From: Stomoxys calcitrans | Lineage: Eukaryota > Arthropoda > Insecta > Diptera > Muscidae | Direction of reading: 5' to 3' | Assembly (NCBI RefSeq): GCF_963082655.1 | Contig: NC_081552.1 | Location: forward strand, 50,253,280-50,317,279 | Length of the DNA stretch: 64,000 nucleotides | Shown here: positions 21,721 through 32,170 of the stretch, piece after piece | Layout of the letters: every line of letters begins with the position of its first letter | Position numbering within the stretch: position 1 is the first letter of the stretch | Made by a program: the position numbers and the translations under genes | The notes under the pieces: generated by a model | Told to the model about the DNA's origin: nothing | The model's database searches: none | The model's input: only the letters and a program-made list of their open reading frames with translations

Positions 21721-23759
21721 TTTTCCCATTTTGTATATGGAAATAATATCAAGTATGGCTAACCTCGATTGAGAAATTTTATTTAGCTTATATGACACTT
21801 TTATTACAATTTTCGGTTTGTATTTTATGTGACCCGAAATTCTTTATTAAAAGTGACAGTTTTCAGAAATTTCATTCTGAACTTTTAATTAAAAAAAAAT
21901 TATTAACCTCAAGATTTATGTTTTAATTTTGGGATCTATGTATTAAAAACGCATCTTTTTGATCTTGAAATTTTATTTTTTGATGTTTTATGGGATTTAT
22001 TATTTATAATTTTGACCTGCATAAGTTGCCTTAGCTCCCCAAACAGGGGCACACGTAAAGTTTTACTACATTGGCCATGACTATTTTGCCCCATTTTCCG
22101 TTAAGTTGCCATACAAATTTTATTATGTATATGACATTTATTTCGTTAAAGCATATTTCATGGTCTTATACAATGGTGATTATACATGTGTATGCCGAGT
22201 ATTATTTTGCCTTTTAAATAAAAAAAGGCAATTTTATTGAATGTTTTTGTTTTAAGAAGATTTCCATAATTTATTAACTATTAAAAATGGTTTTTAAAAT
22301 TATATATTATGGCGCTTAATTGGAATGTAAATTTTCTATAGAGAAAATTTCCTAAAATTTGCAGTTTGATGTTTTTGAATGATTTTTGGGTTTTACGATT
22401 TGAGAAGCTTTTTTTGAGTTTTCGTTTCCCTAGATTTTATAGCCCCTAAAACTTATCTGCTGATCTATTTTGTATTTTTAAATTATCTGTTGGTAGATGC
22501 CTAACTACTTTACTTGAATGCTAATGTCTTTATTCTATTGGCTCATGAAGAATTTAACTTTAAAGGTAAACCATACATCTTGTATTTTAAAGGAAAATTA
22601 AGGCCATGTTTGTATGTCTTCTATTTTCTGAGGAATGTCATTGCCATCGGCTCATATTTCTTCTTTGAAGGGGACGGTTTTCAAAAGCTTTTTCTGGAAT
22701 TATATTTTCTCTGTTTTTAACTTTTTATGGCCTTCTCTTGATTCCTTTGATTTTCACATATATGTAAGCACATGTATGTTGTTAATTTATTTTTATGTAT
22801 GTAAATTTTTTTGTTTTTTTGTTGAAATTGTCAAATGCTTCTTGTTTTCAAACATTAAAGCCAGCGAGCGAGTGCTGATCAGTCCATCACTTCAAAATGT
22901 CTGCTTTTGTTTGGGGTCTATAAAAAATTTCTAAATTAGAATTTTATGGGTGCCGCATTTTGAATTTCAGATTACGTTGACATTTCAACACTTTGCACTT
23001 CAATAAAATCACCAAAAATATGGAAATTTTCCCCAGTAAAGAAAAAAAACAAGCATTTGAAAATTCAAATTAATTTCAATAATGGCTGGTGAACTAATTT
23101 TATGATTCGGTCTTTGGTATGTGTAGGCCCTTAGGGTCTTTTGTATTCCTAAAACCCACACAATACCAACAGCAACAACATTAAGCCAGGGGAGGAGACT
23201 ACCAACGACTACCTATATGGGAGGACCAAGTTGTGCACTTTGTATCGCACCGTATGGTATAGTAATTAGTTTTAAACATTTTATGTGTGCAGTTTTAAAT
23301 TTATCGAAAGGCAGCTCCCTCAAACTCCGCACTGACGAAAATATGTTGAGAGCAGCCCAACGTTGCGGTACCCGGAATATCTGTGCAGGTTGTTAATTAA
23401 TGAGCATTGAATGGTAGCCCATTGATGTCAAGTGGTAAGAAGGGAGACCTTCTTTTGCTGTCTCAAATGCACACAAGTCAAAATGACATTTTAATTTTTC
23501 ATTCTGGGCGCTAGAAGGTGCGTACACACGTACACTCGTTTTTATTACATTTAAGTTCGGAGATATAGCAACAACAAGACACATTTGTCTTATGTTTTGT
23601 TGTGGAGTCGTTAATGGCATGTTTAAATCTTTGTTGTTGGAACACTAAAGAAATTATGCTGTTGAAAAACCCAATTTCTCTAGTGAAAAATGACAGCTGA
23701 GCTTCAACGTATGCTTGGAATATGTTTTCAACCTGTCGCATTTGTAGAGGAAAAAAAAA
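21721..23759. other. Single-copy-looking DNA, no gene seen
   Basis: AT-rich to 22480, then mixed. GC-richer islands occur at 22860-22890 and 23160-23400. No exon or repeat is convincing. Confidence 0.45.
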
Positions 23760-24085
23760 CATTTAAATTTTTTCAAAATTAGGAATAACCTTAAAGGATT
23801 TAAAGTTATGGGGAGTAAAGAGAATAAACATCAAACTAAAAAAAAACATATTTACAAAAATAAAAAAATAATAAAAATTTAGTATGGAAAAATATTTAAA
23901 ATTTTTAAAAGAAAAAAACCCAAAAAAATTTATATTTTATTAAAAGTAGTGAAAAATAAAAATAAATAAATATAAATAAAAAAAGAGCGCTTAAAACTTT
24001 TTAAAAAATTTTTATAAATTAGTTTTAATACAAACAAATTTTAAAAGAAAAAAAATTTTATAAGAAAAAAAATACAAATTCACAA
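23760..24085 (+). repeat. A-rich low-complexity tract
   Basis: The + strand is dominated by A with few T, in pieces such as AAAATTTTTAAAAGAAAAAA. Similar tracts lie at 24540-25030 and 27660-27960. The strand asymmetry is unusual even for this window. Confidence 0.5.
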
Positions 24086-24089
24086 CACC

Positions 24090-24525
24090 CTCGGCGTATA
24101 ATAATTAACGCAGGCTCACATTTTATTCGAAGAGTATACGACATTAGCAATGCAAGTTTCGAAGAAGTAAACGAAGAAAAACTAAAAGAAATATTAAAGC
24201 TAAACTATTTTTCGGAAAGAACCATATCCAATTTGATAAGGCATGTGAAAACGTCCAGCAACAATGGAACCGAGGAAAGGGAGCCAAAGATATATTTGCC
24301 TTTAACATATATTCCAAATTTCTCTGGGAGATTCAGTAATTCAAACACGTACAAAAAAACAAATACCAAGTAGCACAGAGAACCCACATTACCGTAAATA
24401 AATTTTTTGGTAATACAAAATCCAAAATATGGAAGGAAGCTAAGTCGAAAGTTGTCTACAAAATAACAATGGGGACAAATCCGACATATGCCAAAAGAAT
24501 AAAAGGAAAAGTTATGAGGAGTTAA
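24090..24525 (+). pseudogene. Penelope-like element reverse transcriptase, C-terminal remnant
   Basis: From about 24110 the frame reads AGSHFIRRVYDISNASFEEV, then NEEKLKEILKLNYFSERTIS, then YLPLTYIPNFSGRF. This is the order at the end of Penelope-like reverse transcriptases: an exchange of a KLNxY(P/F) segment and a (L/I)P(L/Y)xYIP segment. A stop (TAG) follows at 24371. After a frame shift, SKVVYKI at about 24444 matches the linker before the GIY-YIG endonuclease domain, which is otherwise not recognisable. It is too damaged to be functional. The family assignment comes from motif memory, not a search. Confidence 0.7.
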
Positions 24526-24529
24526 AATG

Positions 24530-25040
24530 AAATTGTATAAAATTTAATTTAATTAAGTTTTTAATACAAACAAATTAAAAATGGAAAAAAATAACCAAGA
24601 ATTTTTATTAGAAAAAATTAAAAACAAAAGAAAAATATAAATAAAATATTTAAGAATAGAAAAAAACACAAATTTTTAATGAAAAAAATAACTAAAAAAG
24701 AGTATTAGGGCGGTCTACAAGGATCGCAATTTCGTGCTTCCGCCTACCTACTAACTAGTGAGCAGTGCAATGGTAGAAGTATGTCCTTCGAATGAACAGT
24801 TAGGTCTTGTTATTCAATCCATTCTTAAAGCGCAGTAAGAAAAAAGTAATAAGAATCTAACAGCCAACATCGCTTCAAAAAGACATCATACATAAATAGC
24901 ACACAAAAAGCAATAGACAATGAAACTTTTTTTTCAAAAAATTTAAATTTTATAGAAAAAAAAAATATAAAAGAAAAGGCGTAGAAATACAAAGCTTTTT
25001 ATAGAGAAATATCAACAATAGAAAAAAATTTAATTTTGTA
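24530..25040. other. A-rich DNA around a less biased block
   Basis: A-rich tracts flank 24712-24850, a less biased stretch (GCGGTCTACAAGGATCGCAA). No gene is recognised. Confidence 0.4.
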
Positions 25041-25202
25041 CACCCATAGAAAATAGTTTGCTAAAAATAGCAAACACTGTCTGCTGAATATTAGTAGTTA
25101 ATTTTGGTGCAATTGTAGCAGTAGTTCTTCGATTACAGCTGTAGTACTGCAATTTCAGGGTAGCAAGCTAACTGCTGAAAATGACTGAAGGGGATGTTAG
25201 AA
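25041..25202 (+). mobile_element. Candidate MITE, left half
   Basis: Starts CACCCATAGAAAATAGTTTG and contains GTTTGCTAAAAATAGCAAAC (8-bp hairpin arms, 25056-25063 and 25068-25075), then TGTCTGCTGA. The reverse complement of 27322-27357 has the same order (GTTTGCTAAAACAGCAA, then TGTCTGCTGA). The two halves appear to be the inverted ends of one element split by the large insertion at 25205-26869. Confidence 0.45.
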
Positions 25203-25204
25203 GA

Positions 25205-26869
25205 AACAAGTAAAAGCGTGCTAAGTTCGGCCGGGCCGAATCTTATATACCCTCCACCATGGATTGCATTTGTCGAGTTCTTTTCCCGGCATCTCTTCTT
25301 AGGCAAAAAAGGATATAAGAAAAGAGTTGCTCTGCTATTAAAACGATATCAAGATATGGTCCGGTTCGGACCACAATTAAATTATATGTTGGAGACCTGT
25401 GTAAAATTTCAGCCAATTCGTATAAGAATTGCGCCCATTGGGGCTCACGAAGTAAAATAGACAGAACGATTTATATGGGATCTGTATCGGGCTATAGAAC
25501 GATTCAGACCATTATAAACACGTTTGTTGATGGTCATGAGAGGATCCGTCGTACAAAATTTCAGGCATATCGGATAATAATTGCGACCTCTAGGGGTCAA
25601 GAAGTCAAGATCCCAGATCGGTTTATATGGCAGCTATATCAGGTTATGAACCGATTTGAACCTTATTTGACACAGTTGTTGAAAGTAAAAATAAAATACG
25701 TCATGAAAAATTTCAGCCAAATCGGATAGCAATTGCGCCCTCTAAAAGCTCAAGAAGTCAAATCCCGAGATCTGTTTATATGACAGCTATATCAGGTTAT
25801 GAACCGATTTAAACCATACTTGGCACAGTTGTTGGATATCATAACGAAATACTTCGTGCAAAAATTCATTCAAATCGCATAAGAATTGTGCCCTCTAGTG
25901 GCTCAAGAAGTCAAGACCCAAGATCGGTTTATATGGCAGCTATATCAGATTATGGACCGATTTGAACCATACTTGGCACAGTTGTTGGATCTCGTAACAA
26001 AACACGTCATGCAAAATTTCATTCCATTCGGATAAGAATTGCGCCCTCTAGAGGCTCAAGAAGTCAAGACCCAAGATCGCTTTATATGGCAGCTATATCA
26101 GGTTATGGACCGATTTGAACCATACTTGGCAAAGTTGTTGGATATCATAACAAAACACGTCGTACACAATTTCATTCTGATCGGATAAGAATTGTGCACG
26201 CTAGAGGCTCAAGAAGTCAAGACCCAAGATCGGTTTATATGGCAGCTATATCAGGTTATGGACCGATTTGAACCATACTTGGCACAGTTGTTGGATATCA
26301 TAACAAAACACGTCGTACACAATTTCATTCTGATCGGATAAGAATTGCGCACGCTAGAGGCTCAAGAAATCAAGACCCAAGATCGGTTTATATGGCAGCT
26401 ATATCAGGTTATGGACCGATTTGAACTATACTTGGCGCAGTTGTTGGATATCATAACAAAACACGTCGTGCAAAAATTCATTCCAATCGGATAAGAATTG
26501 CGCACTCTAGAGGCTCAAGAAGTCAAGACCCAAGATCGGTTTATATGGCAGCTATATCAAAACATGGACCGATATGGCTCATTTACAATACCAACCGACC
26601 TACACTAATAAGAAGTATTTGTGCAAAATTTCAAGCGGCTAGCTTTACTCCTTCGGAAGTTAGCGTGCTTTCGACAGACAGACGGACGGACGGACGGACG
26701 GACGGACGGACGGACGGACAGACGGACGGACATGGCTAGATCGACATAAAATTTCACGACGATCAAGAATATATATACTTTATGGGGTCTCAGACGAATA
26801 TTTCGAGTAGTTACAAACATAATGACGAAATTAGTATACCCCCCATCTTATGGTGGAGGGTATAAAAAT
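25205..26869 (+). mobile_element. 153-bp-unit element, subfamily I, long copy
   Basis: The left block is ACAAGTAAAAGCGTGCTAAG, then a perfect hairpin TTCGGCC-G-GGCCGAA (25226-25240), then TATACCCTCCACCATGG. Unit anchors (GATCGGTTTATATGG or variant) fall at 25464, 25616, 25769, 25922, 26075, 26228, 26381 and 26534: spacings 152 then six of 153. The right block has GACAGACAGACGGACGGACG, a GGAC tract, ATCAAGAATATATATACTTT and TATGGTGGAGGGTATAAAAA. TATACCCTCCACCA near the left end is inverted as TGGTGGAGGGTATA at the right end. There is no coding gene; such copies would need proteins supplied from elsewhere. Confidence 0.85.
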
Positions 26870-26894
26870 AGAACACATATGTAAATGTGTGTCT

Positions 26895-27084
26895 CAGTGA
26901 ATGTTTATAATCACCACTGAATGTATACTTTTCATAACCTTTTTTCTTTAAATTTAGATACAAAAGAAAAATGCGAACAAGCTCAGGCACAGTGAATGTT
27001 TATAATCACCACTGAATGTATACTTTTCATAACCTTTTTTCTTTAAATTTAGATACAAAAGAAAAATGCGAACAAGCTCAGGCA
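26895..27084 (+). repeat. Perfect 95-bp tandem duplication
   Basis: 26895-26989 is repeated directly at 26990-27084 (starting CAGTGAATGTTTATAATCAC) with no difference seen. It lies just beyond the right end of the preceding element. Confidence 0.85.
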
Positions 27085-27164
27085 CATTTCGCAATGTATA
27101 CCAATGAATGGATGAGGTAGCTTCTTTACAATAATAATCCACGAATTAAAATCATCACTTCCAA

Positions 27165-27365
27165 CAAAATTTCCGTAAAAAGTAGCATACACATTTTGTT
27201 TTCAGTAGACTTGTGTACTGAAAACAGCAGATTTGTTAATTGAAATAGCGGTAAGAAATGTTTACTAATATAGCAGCCCTATGTTTGCAAAAACAGCAGT
27301 GAAGTCTGTTTTTCCATTATCAGCAGACAAAAATTGCTGTTTTAGCAAACATTTTTGTTGTTTCG
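27165..27365 (-). mobile_element. Candidate MITE, right half
   Basis: Contains CAGCAGACAAAAATTGCTGT, then TTTAGCAAACATTTTTGTTG, the inverted counterpart of 25041-25085, and inner AACAGCAGTGAAGTCTGTTT and GAAAACAGCAGATTTG pieces. If joined to the left half, the element would be about 360 bp. Confidence 0.4.
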
Positions 27366-28049
27366 AATCACAAATTTGGTCGAGAAAAAAATCGAGAACT
27401 TTTTTTAAAAAAAAAAACTAAGGAAAAGTTGGTAAAATGGCAAGGAATTCGGACAAAGGAAAGAACATAACTCAAAAATTCTGGATTTACTTGAGCACTC
27501 AAATAGAAACGACAGAGAATTTGACATTTCTTCTATCCGTTGAAGTTTTTTTAACTTTTAAATCCGTCTATCTTTTAAAATCGGTTTGTTTTTGTTTTTC
27601 TATCTTGTAATAGAAACCGAGTACCCTGGTCTGCATCTAGCCAGACAATATCCGATTGTATGATTCCAAATGAAAATATTTTTTTCTTAGAATTTACAAG
27701 AAAATTTGTAAAAGAAGAAAATAGTTGCAAATTCATTATAAAGAAATGGAAAATTTCTTAAAAAAAAATTAAACATTCGTAAAATTTTTATAAGAAAATA
27801 ATTTTTCTTTACAAAAAAAATTATAAGTTTTAATGAAATATAGAAAAAATTAAATTTTATAGAAAAAAAATATATTAAAGAAAAACAAAATCAAACCTTA
27901 ATTTGAACTAAAGAAGAACTAAAAGTTTCAAACGAAAAAAAAGATAATTATTTTTAAAAATCGATTTCCGAGATATATTTAATGTTTAATCTTTTTGATT
28001 TTTTTAATAACCATTCACTTTAATATTTCATGTAAAGAAAATATTTTTT
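27366..28049. other. AT-rich spacer, no gene seen
   Basis: A-rich at 27660-27960, otherwise unremarkable. Confidence 0.45.
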
Positions 28050-28105
28050 GCTGACAAACATTTTTTTAAATAAATTCTTTTCTTTCATTACAGGTATGTA
28101 AATGA
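28050..28105 (+). promoter_or_regulatory. Candidate recursive splice site (ratchet point)
   Basis: TTCTTTTCTTTCATTACAG ends at 28093 and GTATGTAA begins at 28094, so a 3' splice site is fused to a 5' splice site. A branch-point-like GCTGAC lies about 40 bases upstream. In Drosophila, this arrangement removes giant introns in steps through a zero-length exon. There is no nearby open exon on either side, which supports ratchet over ordinary exon use. It implies transcription on the + strand. Confidence 0.5.
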
Positions 28106-28942
28106 TTTTCGACCAAAAACAAAATGGCTCAATAGTAAGTTTACGTTTGCTCTATACATTTCTTGTCACTACATATTTCTGTATGCCATTTTCTCTTTAC
28201 CAATCTCCAACCACTTTGCATTTTTCTTGTGTGCTTTCCCTTGAAGGATATTCCTTAAAATACCTTTGCCTTTGCATAAGGTTTCCTTAAGTGCTTATGC
28301 ACTCAATTAGTGCGGCAATCAAACATTTTGTGGTCATTTGATATGAGGCTCTTCATTATACCACATTTTAGTCTACTTAAAATGCAATTTAGAAACAGAA
28401 AGGTAGAGGGAAATTAAAACACAAAAACCGGAAGCTACTGGCATAAACACTTGAAATATGAGATGTTTATTACGGAAAAAATACAAAAAGTAGCAAGGGC
28501 AAATATATAGTAGCATAAGTTCTAATTGAAACCTAAAAAAACAAGTAGAAAAATAATACTGACACACTCCCTTAATTAGAGTAATGGCAATAATTTCATT
28601 AAATACATACATATGTTGTTATCAAAAAAAAAAGAACAAGAACAAGTTTTCTTAAATACTAGTAATGAAGTCATATTTTACTGGCAGCCTTATAAATCCC
28701 AAATAAAATCAAGAAACCTTTTTTCATATATACTTATTTCAGATTTTTTTTTTTTTGTTTGATTGTAAAGCAAAACAAAAACATTTGCTTATCACTTTTA
28801 TATGCTTCATACATTGTTCTGCTAAAGTGCATTGCATTGTTAAAAAAAAAAAAAAACAAGAAATATTGAAAATTAAGTTTCAAATCTGAGCAATGAGCTC
28901 ACTCACTATTTCCGTTTGGTGATAATAACACAAAAAAGAAAA
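28106..28942. other. Single-copy-looking DNA, no gene seen
   Basis: AT-rich. The short frames at 28102-28290 (+) and 28373-28612 (-) have no recognisable features. Confidence 0.45.
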
Positions 28943-30075
28943 AACAAGTTAAATCGTGCTAAGTTCGGCCGGGCCGAATCTTATATACCCTCCACCATGG
29001 ATCGCATTTGTCGAGTTCTTTTCCCGGCATCTCTTCTTAGGCAAAAAAGGATATAGGAAAAGAGTTGCTCTGCTATTAAAACGATATCAAGATATGGTCC
29101 GGTTCGGACCACAATTAAATTATATGTTGAAGACCTGTGTAAAATGTCAGCCAATTCGAATAAGAATTGCGCCCTTTGGGGGCTCAGGTTGTAAAATAGA
29201 GAGAACGATTTATATGGGATCTGTATCGGGCTATAGACCGATTCAGACCATAATAAACACGTTTGTTGATGGTCATGAGAGGATCCATCGTACAAAATTT
29301 CAGGCATATCGGATAATAATTGCGACCTCTAGGGGTCAAGAAGTCAAGATCCCAGATCGGTTTATATGGCAGCTATATCAGGTTATGAACCGATTTGAAC
29401 CTTATTTGACACAGTTGTTGAAAGTAAAAATAAAATACGTCATGCAAAATTTCAGCCAAATCGGATAGGAATTGCGCCCTTTAGAAGCTCAAAAGTCAAA
29501 TCCCCAGATCTGTTTATATGACAGCTATATCAGGTTATGAACCGATTTCAACCACGCTAGAGGCTCAAGAAGTCAAGACCCAAGATCGGTTTATATGGCA
29601 GCTATATCAGGTTATGAACCGATTTAAACCATACTTAGCACAGTTGTTGGATATCATAGCAAAACACGTCATGCAAAATTTCATTCCAATCGGATAAGAA
29701 TTGCGCACTCTAGAGGCTCAAGAAGTCAAGACCCAAGATCGGTTTATATGGCAGCTATATCAAAACATGGACCGATATGGCCCATTTACAATACCAACCG
29801 ACCTACACTAATAAGAAGTATTTGTGCAAAATTTCAAGCGGCTAGCTTTACTCCTTCGGAAGTTAGCGTGCTTTCGACAGACAGACGGACGGACGGACGG
29901 ACGGACGGACGGACGGACGGACGGACAGACGGACGGACATGGCTAGATCGACATAAAATGTCACGACGATCAAGAATATATATACTTTATGGGGTCTCAG
30001 ACGAATATTTCGAGTAGTTACAAACAGAATGACGAAATTAGTATACCCCCCATCTTATGGTGGAGGGTATAAAAA
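28943..30075 (+). mobile_element. 153-bp-unit element, subfamily I, shorter sister copy
   Basis: It has nearly the same ends and right block as 25205-26869, including the hairpin (28964-28978), the GGAC tract (29887-29935) and the terminal TGGTGGAGGGTATAAAAA. Unit anchors are at about 29205, 29355, 29507, 29584 and 29737. One unit is cut to 77 bp, and there are fewer units than in the sister copy. The 170-codon frame at 28956-29468 exists because 153 is a multiple of three. I consider it non-coding: no domain is visible and the frame begins inside the terminal block. Confidence 0.85.
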
Positions 30076-30487
30076 TGGCAGAGATGTATTAAAAATTTTA
30101 TAATTTATATATTAATAAACACATTTTGTTGTAGATGCAAACACAAAATACAAAGTATATCTATGGCAATTGATTCATGCTTTCGTTTGTTTTCTAATTT
30201 TTAATGAGAATAATATTTTAATAAAATTAATTAACAGTAGTGAGAGAATTCAAATTTAGCTATTAGTCTGAAAAATAAAAAAGTGACCTGTGCATTATTA
30301 CATCGAAAAACAAATGCCAACAGTATCTTGATCACCAGAATAACAACACGCAGTTTTCTAATTTTTAAGGAAAATACTTTCCTTTGGTTAAAGACTTTTA
30401 ACTTAAAATTAAGAAATGTTTATTAAATAGTATTTGAATGACTTAAACATCTTTAACTAGGCGTCTAAAAAAAAAAAAATTAATTGA
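30076..30487. other. AT-rich spacer, no gene seen
   Basis: No repeat or gene recognised. Confidence 0.45.
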
Positions 30488-30778
30488 AATTTGAGGCAAC
30501 CGTAGCTCAGAGGTTAGCATGTGGTGCTGATCGCCAGGGTTCGAATCCTGGCGCCAACATCATTAAAAAGTTTTCAGCGTACCATGTGGTGTGGGAGCCA
30601 TGTATAAAAACGTCTCCACAAAGAGTTCTCGCACTGCTGCACGCCGTTCGGATTCGGCTATAAAAAGGAGGCCCCGTATCATTGAGCCTAAACTTGAATC
30701 GGACATCACACAGTGATATGTGAGTAGTTTACCCCTGTTCCTTAATGGAATGTTCATGGGCTAATTTGCATCTATAAT
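30488..30778 (+). mobile_element. tRNA-derived SINE, near complete
   Basis: The head has the A-box-like GTAGCTCAGAGGTTAGCAT and a perfect B-box GGTTCGAATCC inside CCAGGGTTCGAATCCTGG. The body has TCTCGCACTGCTGCACGCCG, TTCGGATTCGGCTATAAAAA, GGAGGCCCCGTATCATTGAG, and CCCCTGTTCCTTAATGGAAT, then GTTCATGGGC. This is the best-preserved promoter among the copies, so it is the most likely to have been RNA polymerase III competent. The tail ends in short AT repeats (ATAATTAAAAGTTA, twice). Confidence 0.8.
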
Positions 30779-30835
30779 TAAAAGTTATATATAATTAAAA
30801 GTTAAGAAATTGGCTTCGGAAAGGGGACAGCAGTA

Positions 30836-31735
30836 AAAAAAGCGTGCTAAGTTCGGCCGGGTCGAATTTTGGGAACCCACCACCATGGATACTGCTAAAT
30901 TTTTTTTTAAAATTAAGTTTAGATGAAGGACATAATTTTATTGTTTTTTTGGAACGTACAGTTGTTGGAAGTGATAACAAAGCGAATGTGTAACATTTTA
31001 ACGAAATCGGACGAAAATTGCGGTTTTCAGGGGCTAAAGATGTCAAACAGGGAGATCGGTTTATATGACAGCTATATCAGGTTATAGACTGATTTGGACC
31101 GTATTTGGCACAGTTGTTGGAAGTAGTAACAAAACACTACATGCTAAATTTCACCAAAATCGGGAGATCGGTTTGTATGGGAGCTAAGTCAGGTTATAAA
31201 CCGATTTGGAGTGCACTTGGCACAGTTGTTGGAAGTCCTAACAGAAAACTACACGCAGTGCAAACATTTCAGACGAATCGGACAAAAATTGTGGCTTCCA
31301 GGGGCTCAAGAAGTTAAATCGAGAGATCGGTTTATATGGGAGCTATATCAGGTTATAGACCGATGTGGACCGTACTTGGCACAGCTATTAAAAGTCAGAA
31401 CAGAACACCACGTGCAAAATTTCAGCCAAATCTGACGAAAATTGTGGCTTCCACGGCCTCAAGGAGTCAAATTGGAAAATCGGTTTATATGGGAGCTATA
31501 GCGAAATCTGAACCGATATGACCCATTTGCAATCCCCATCGACCCACATTAAGTATCTGTGCAAAATTTCAAGTGACGGACGGACGGACATGGCTTTTTC
31601 GAATCATAACATTAAGGCGATCAAGAATATAAACACTTCATGGGATCTTAGACGAATATTTCTAGGTCTTACAAACGGAATGACTAGATTAGTTTACCCC
31701 CATTCTATGGTGGTGGGTATACAAATAATATTTGT
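30836..31735 (+). mobile_element. 153-bp-unit element, diverged subfamily I
   Basis: The left block is AGCGTGCTAAGTTCGGCCGG, then ACCCACCACCATGGATA. Unit anchors GATCGGTTT lie at 31054, 31166, 31325 and 31478; spacings are 112, 159 and 153 bp, so two intervals are altered by indels. The right block has GACGGACGGACATGGCT, a very short GGAC tract, then ATCAAGAATATAAACACTTC and TATGGTGGTGGGTATA. It is older than the two copies to its left. Confidence 0.8.
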
Positions 31736-31889
31736 CTCAAAAAAAAAAAAAGAAACAAGTTGATAGTTATTTGGGGATTATGTTAATGTGAAACTCGTTG
31801 TAAAAAGTTACTTCAGTTAATATAAAGGGGTTTAAATATAGGGATATATATATGATCCTTATTTTAAAGCATTAAGCTATGATAGAGGA

Positions 31890-32170
31890 ATAGCTAGATA
31901 TACAGAAGAACAGATAAGGCAGGCATTCATACAGATAGACCGACATAGCGATACAACGACTGAACGATATAGAGGACAGACGAACAGACAGTTGGACAAG
32001 CGGTCAGATAGACTTACTAAGAGAGAGATATGTCGACGGATTGACTGCCAAAGAGACAGAAGCTTTAATGTTTGCCTGTTTTGGAAGAATTTGGTATATA
32101 GAAATTTTTAGATGAATCCATAGAGTTGGTTTGCCTGGATTCGGCCCAGCCGAACTTGTCACGTTTTTAA
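31890..32170 (-). mobile_element. Degenerate CAGA-rich tract and 153-element left end
   Basis: 31890-32065 is a decayed run of ACAGA, GACGA and GATAGA pieces resembling the tetranucleotide tract of the right-end block. 32130-32165 has GATTCGGCCCAGCCGAACTT and GTCACGTTTTTA, a minus-strand left end. What lies between does not match the 153-bp unit. Confidence 0.45.

Noticed and set aside
30488..30560. Possible true tRNA gene
   Set aside because: Good A and B boxes, but the cloverleaf is not complete and the SINE body follows directly, as in the other copies.
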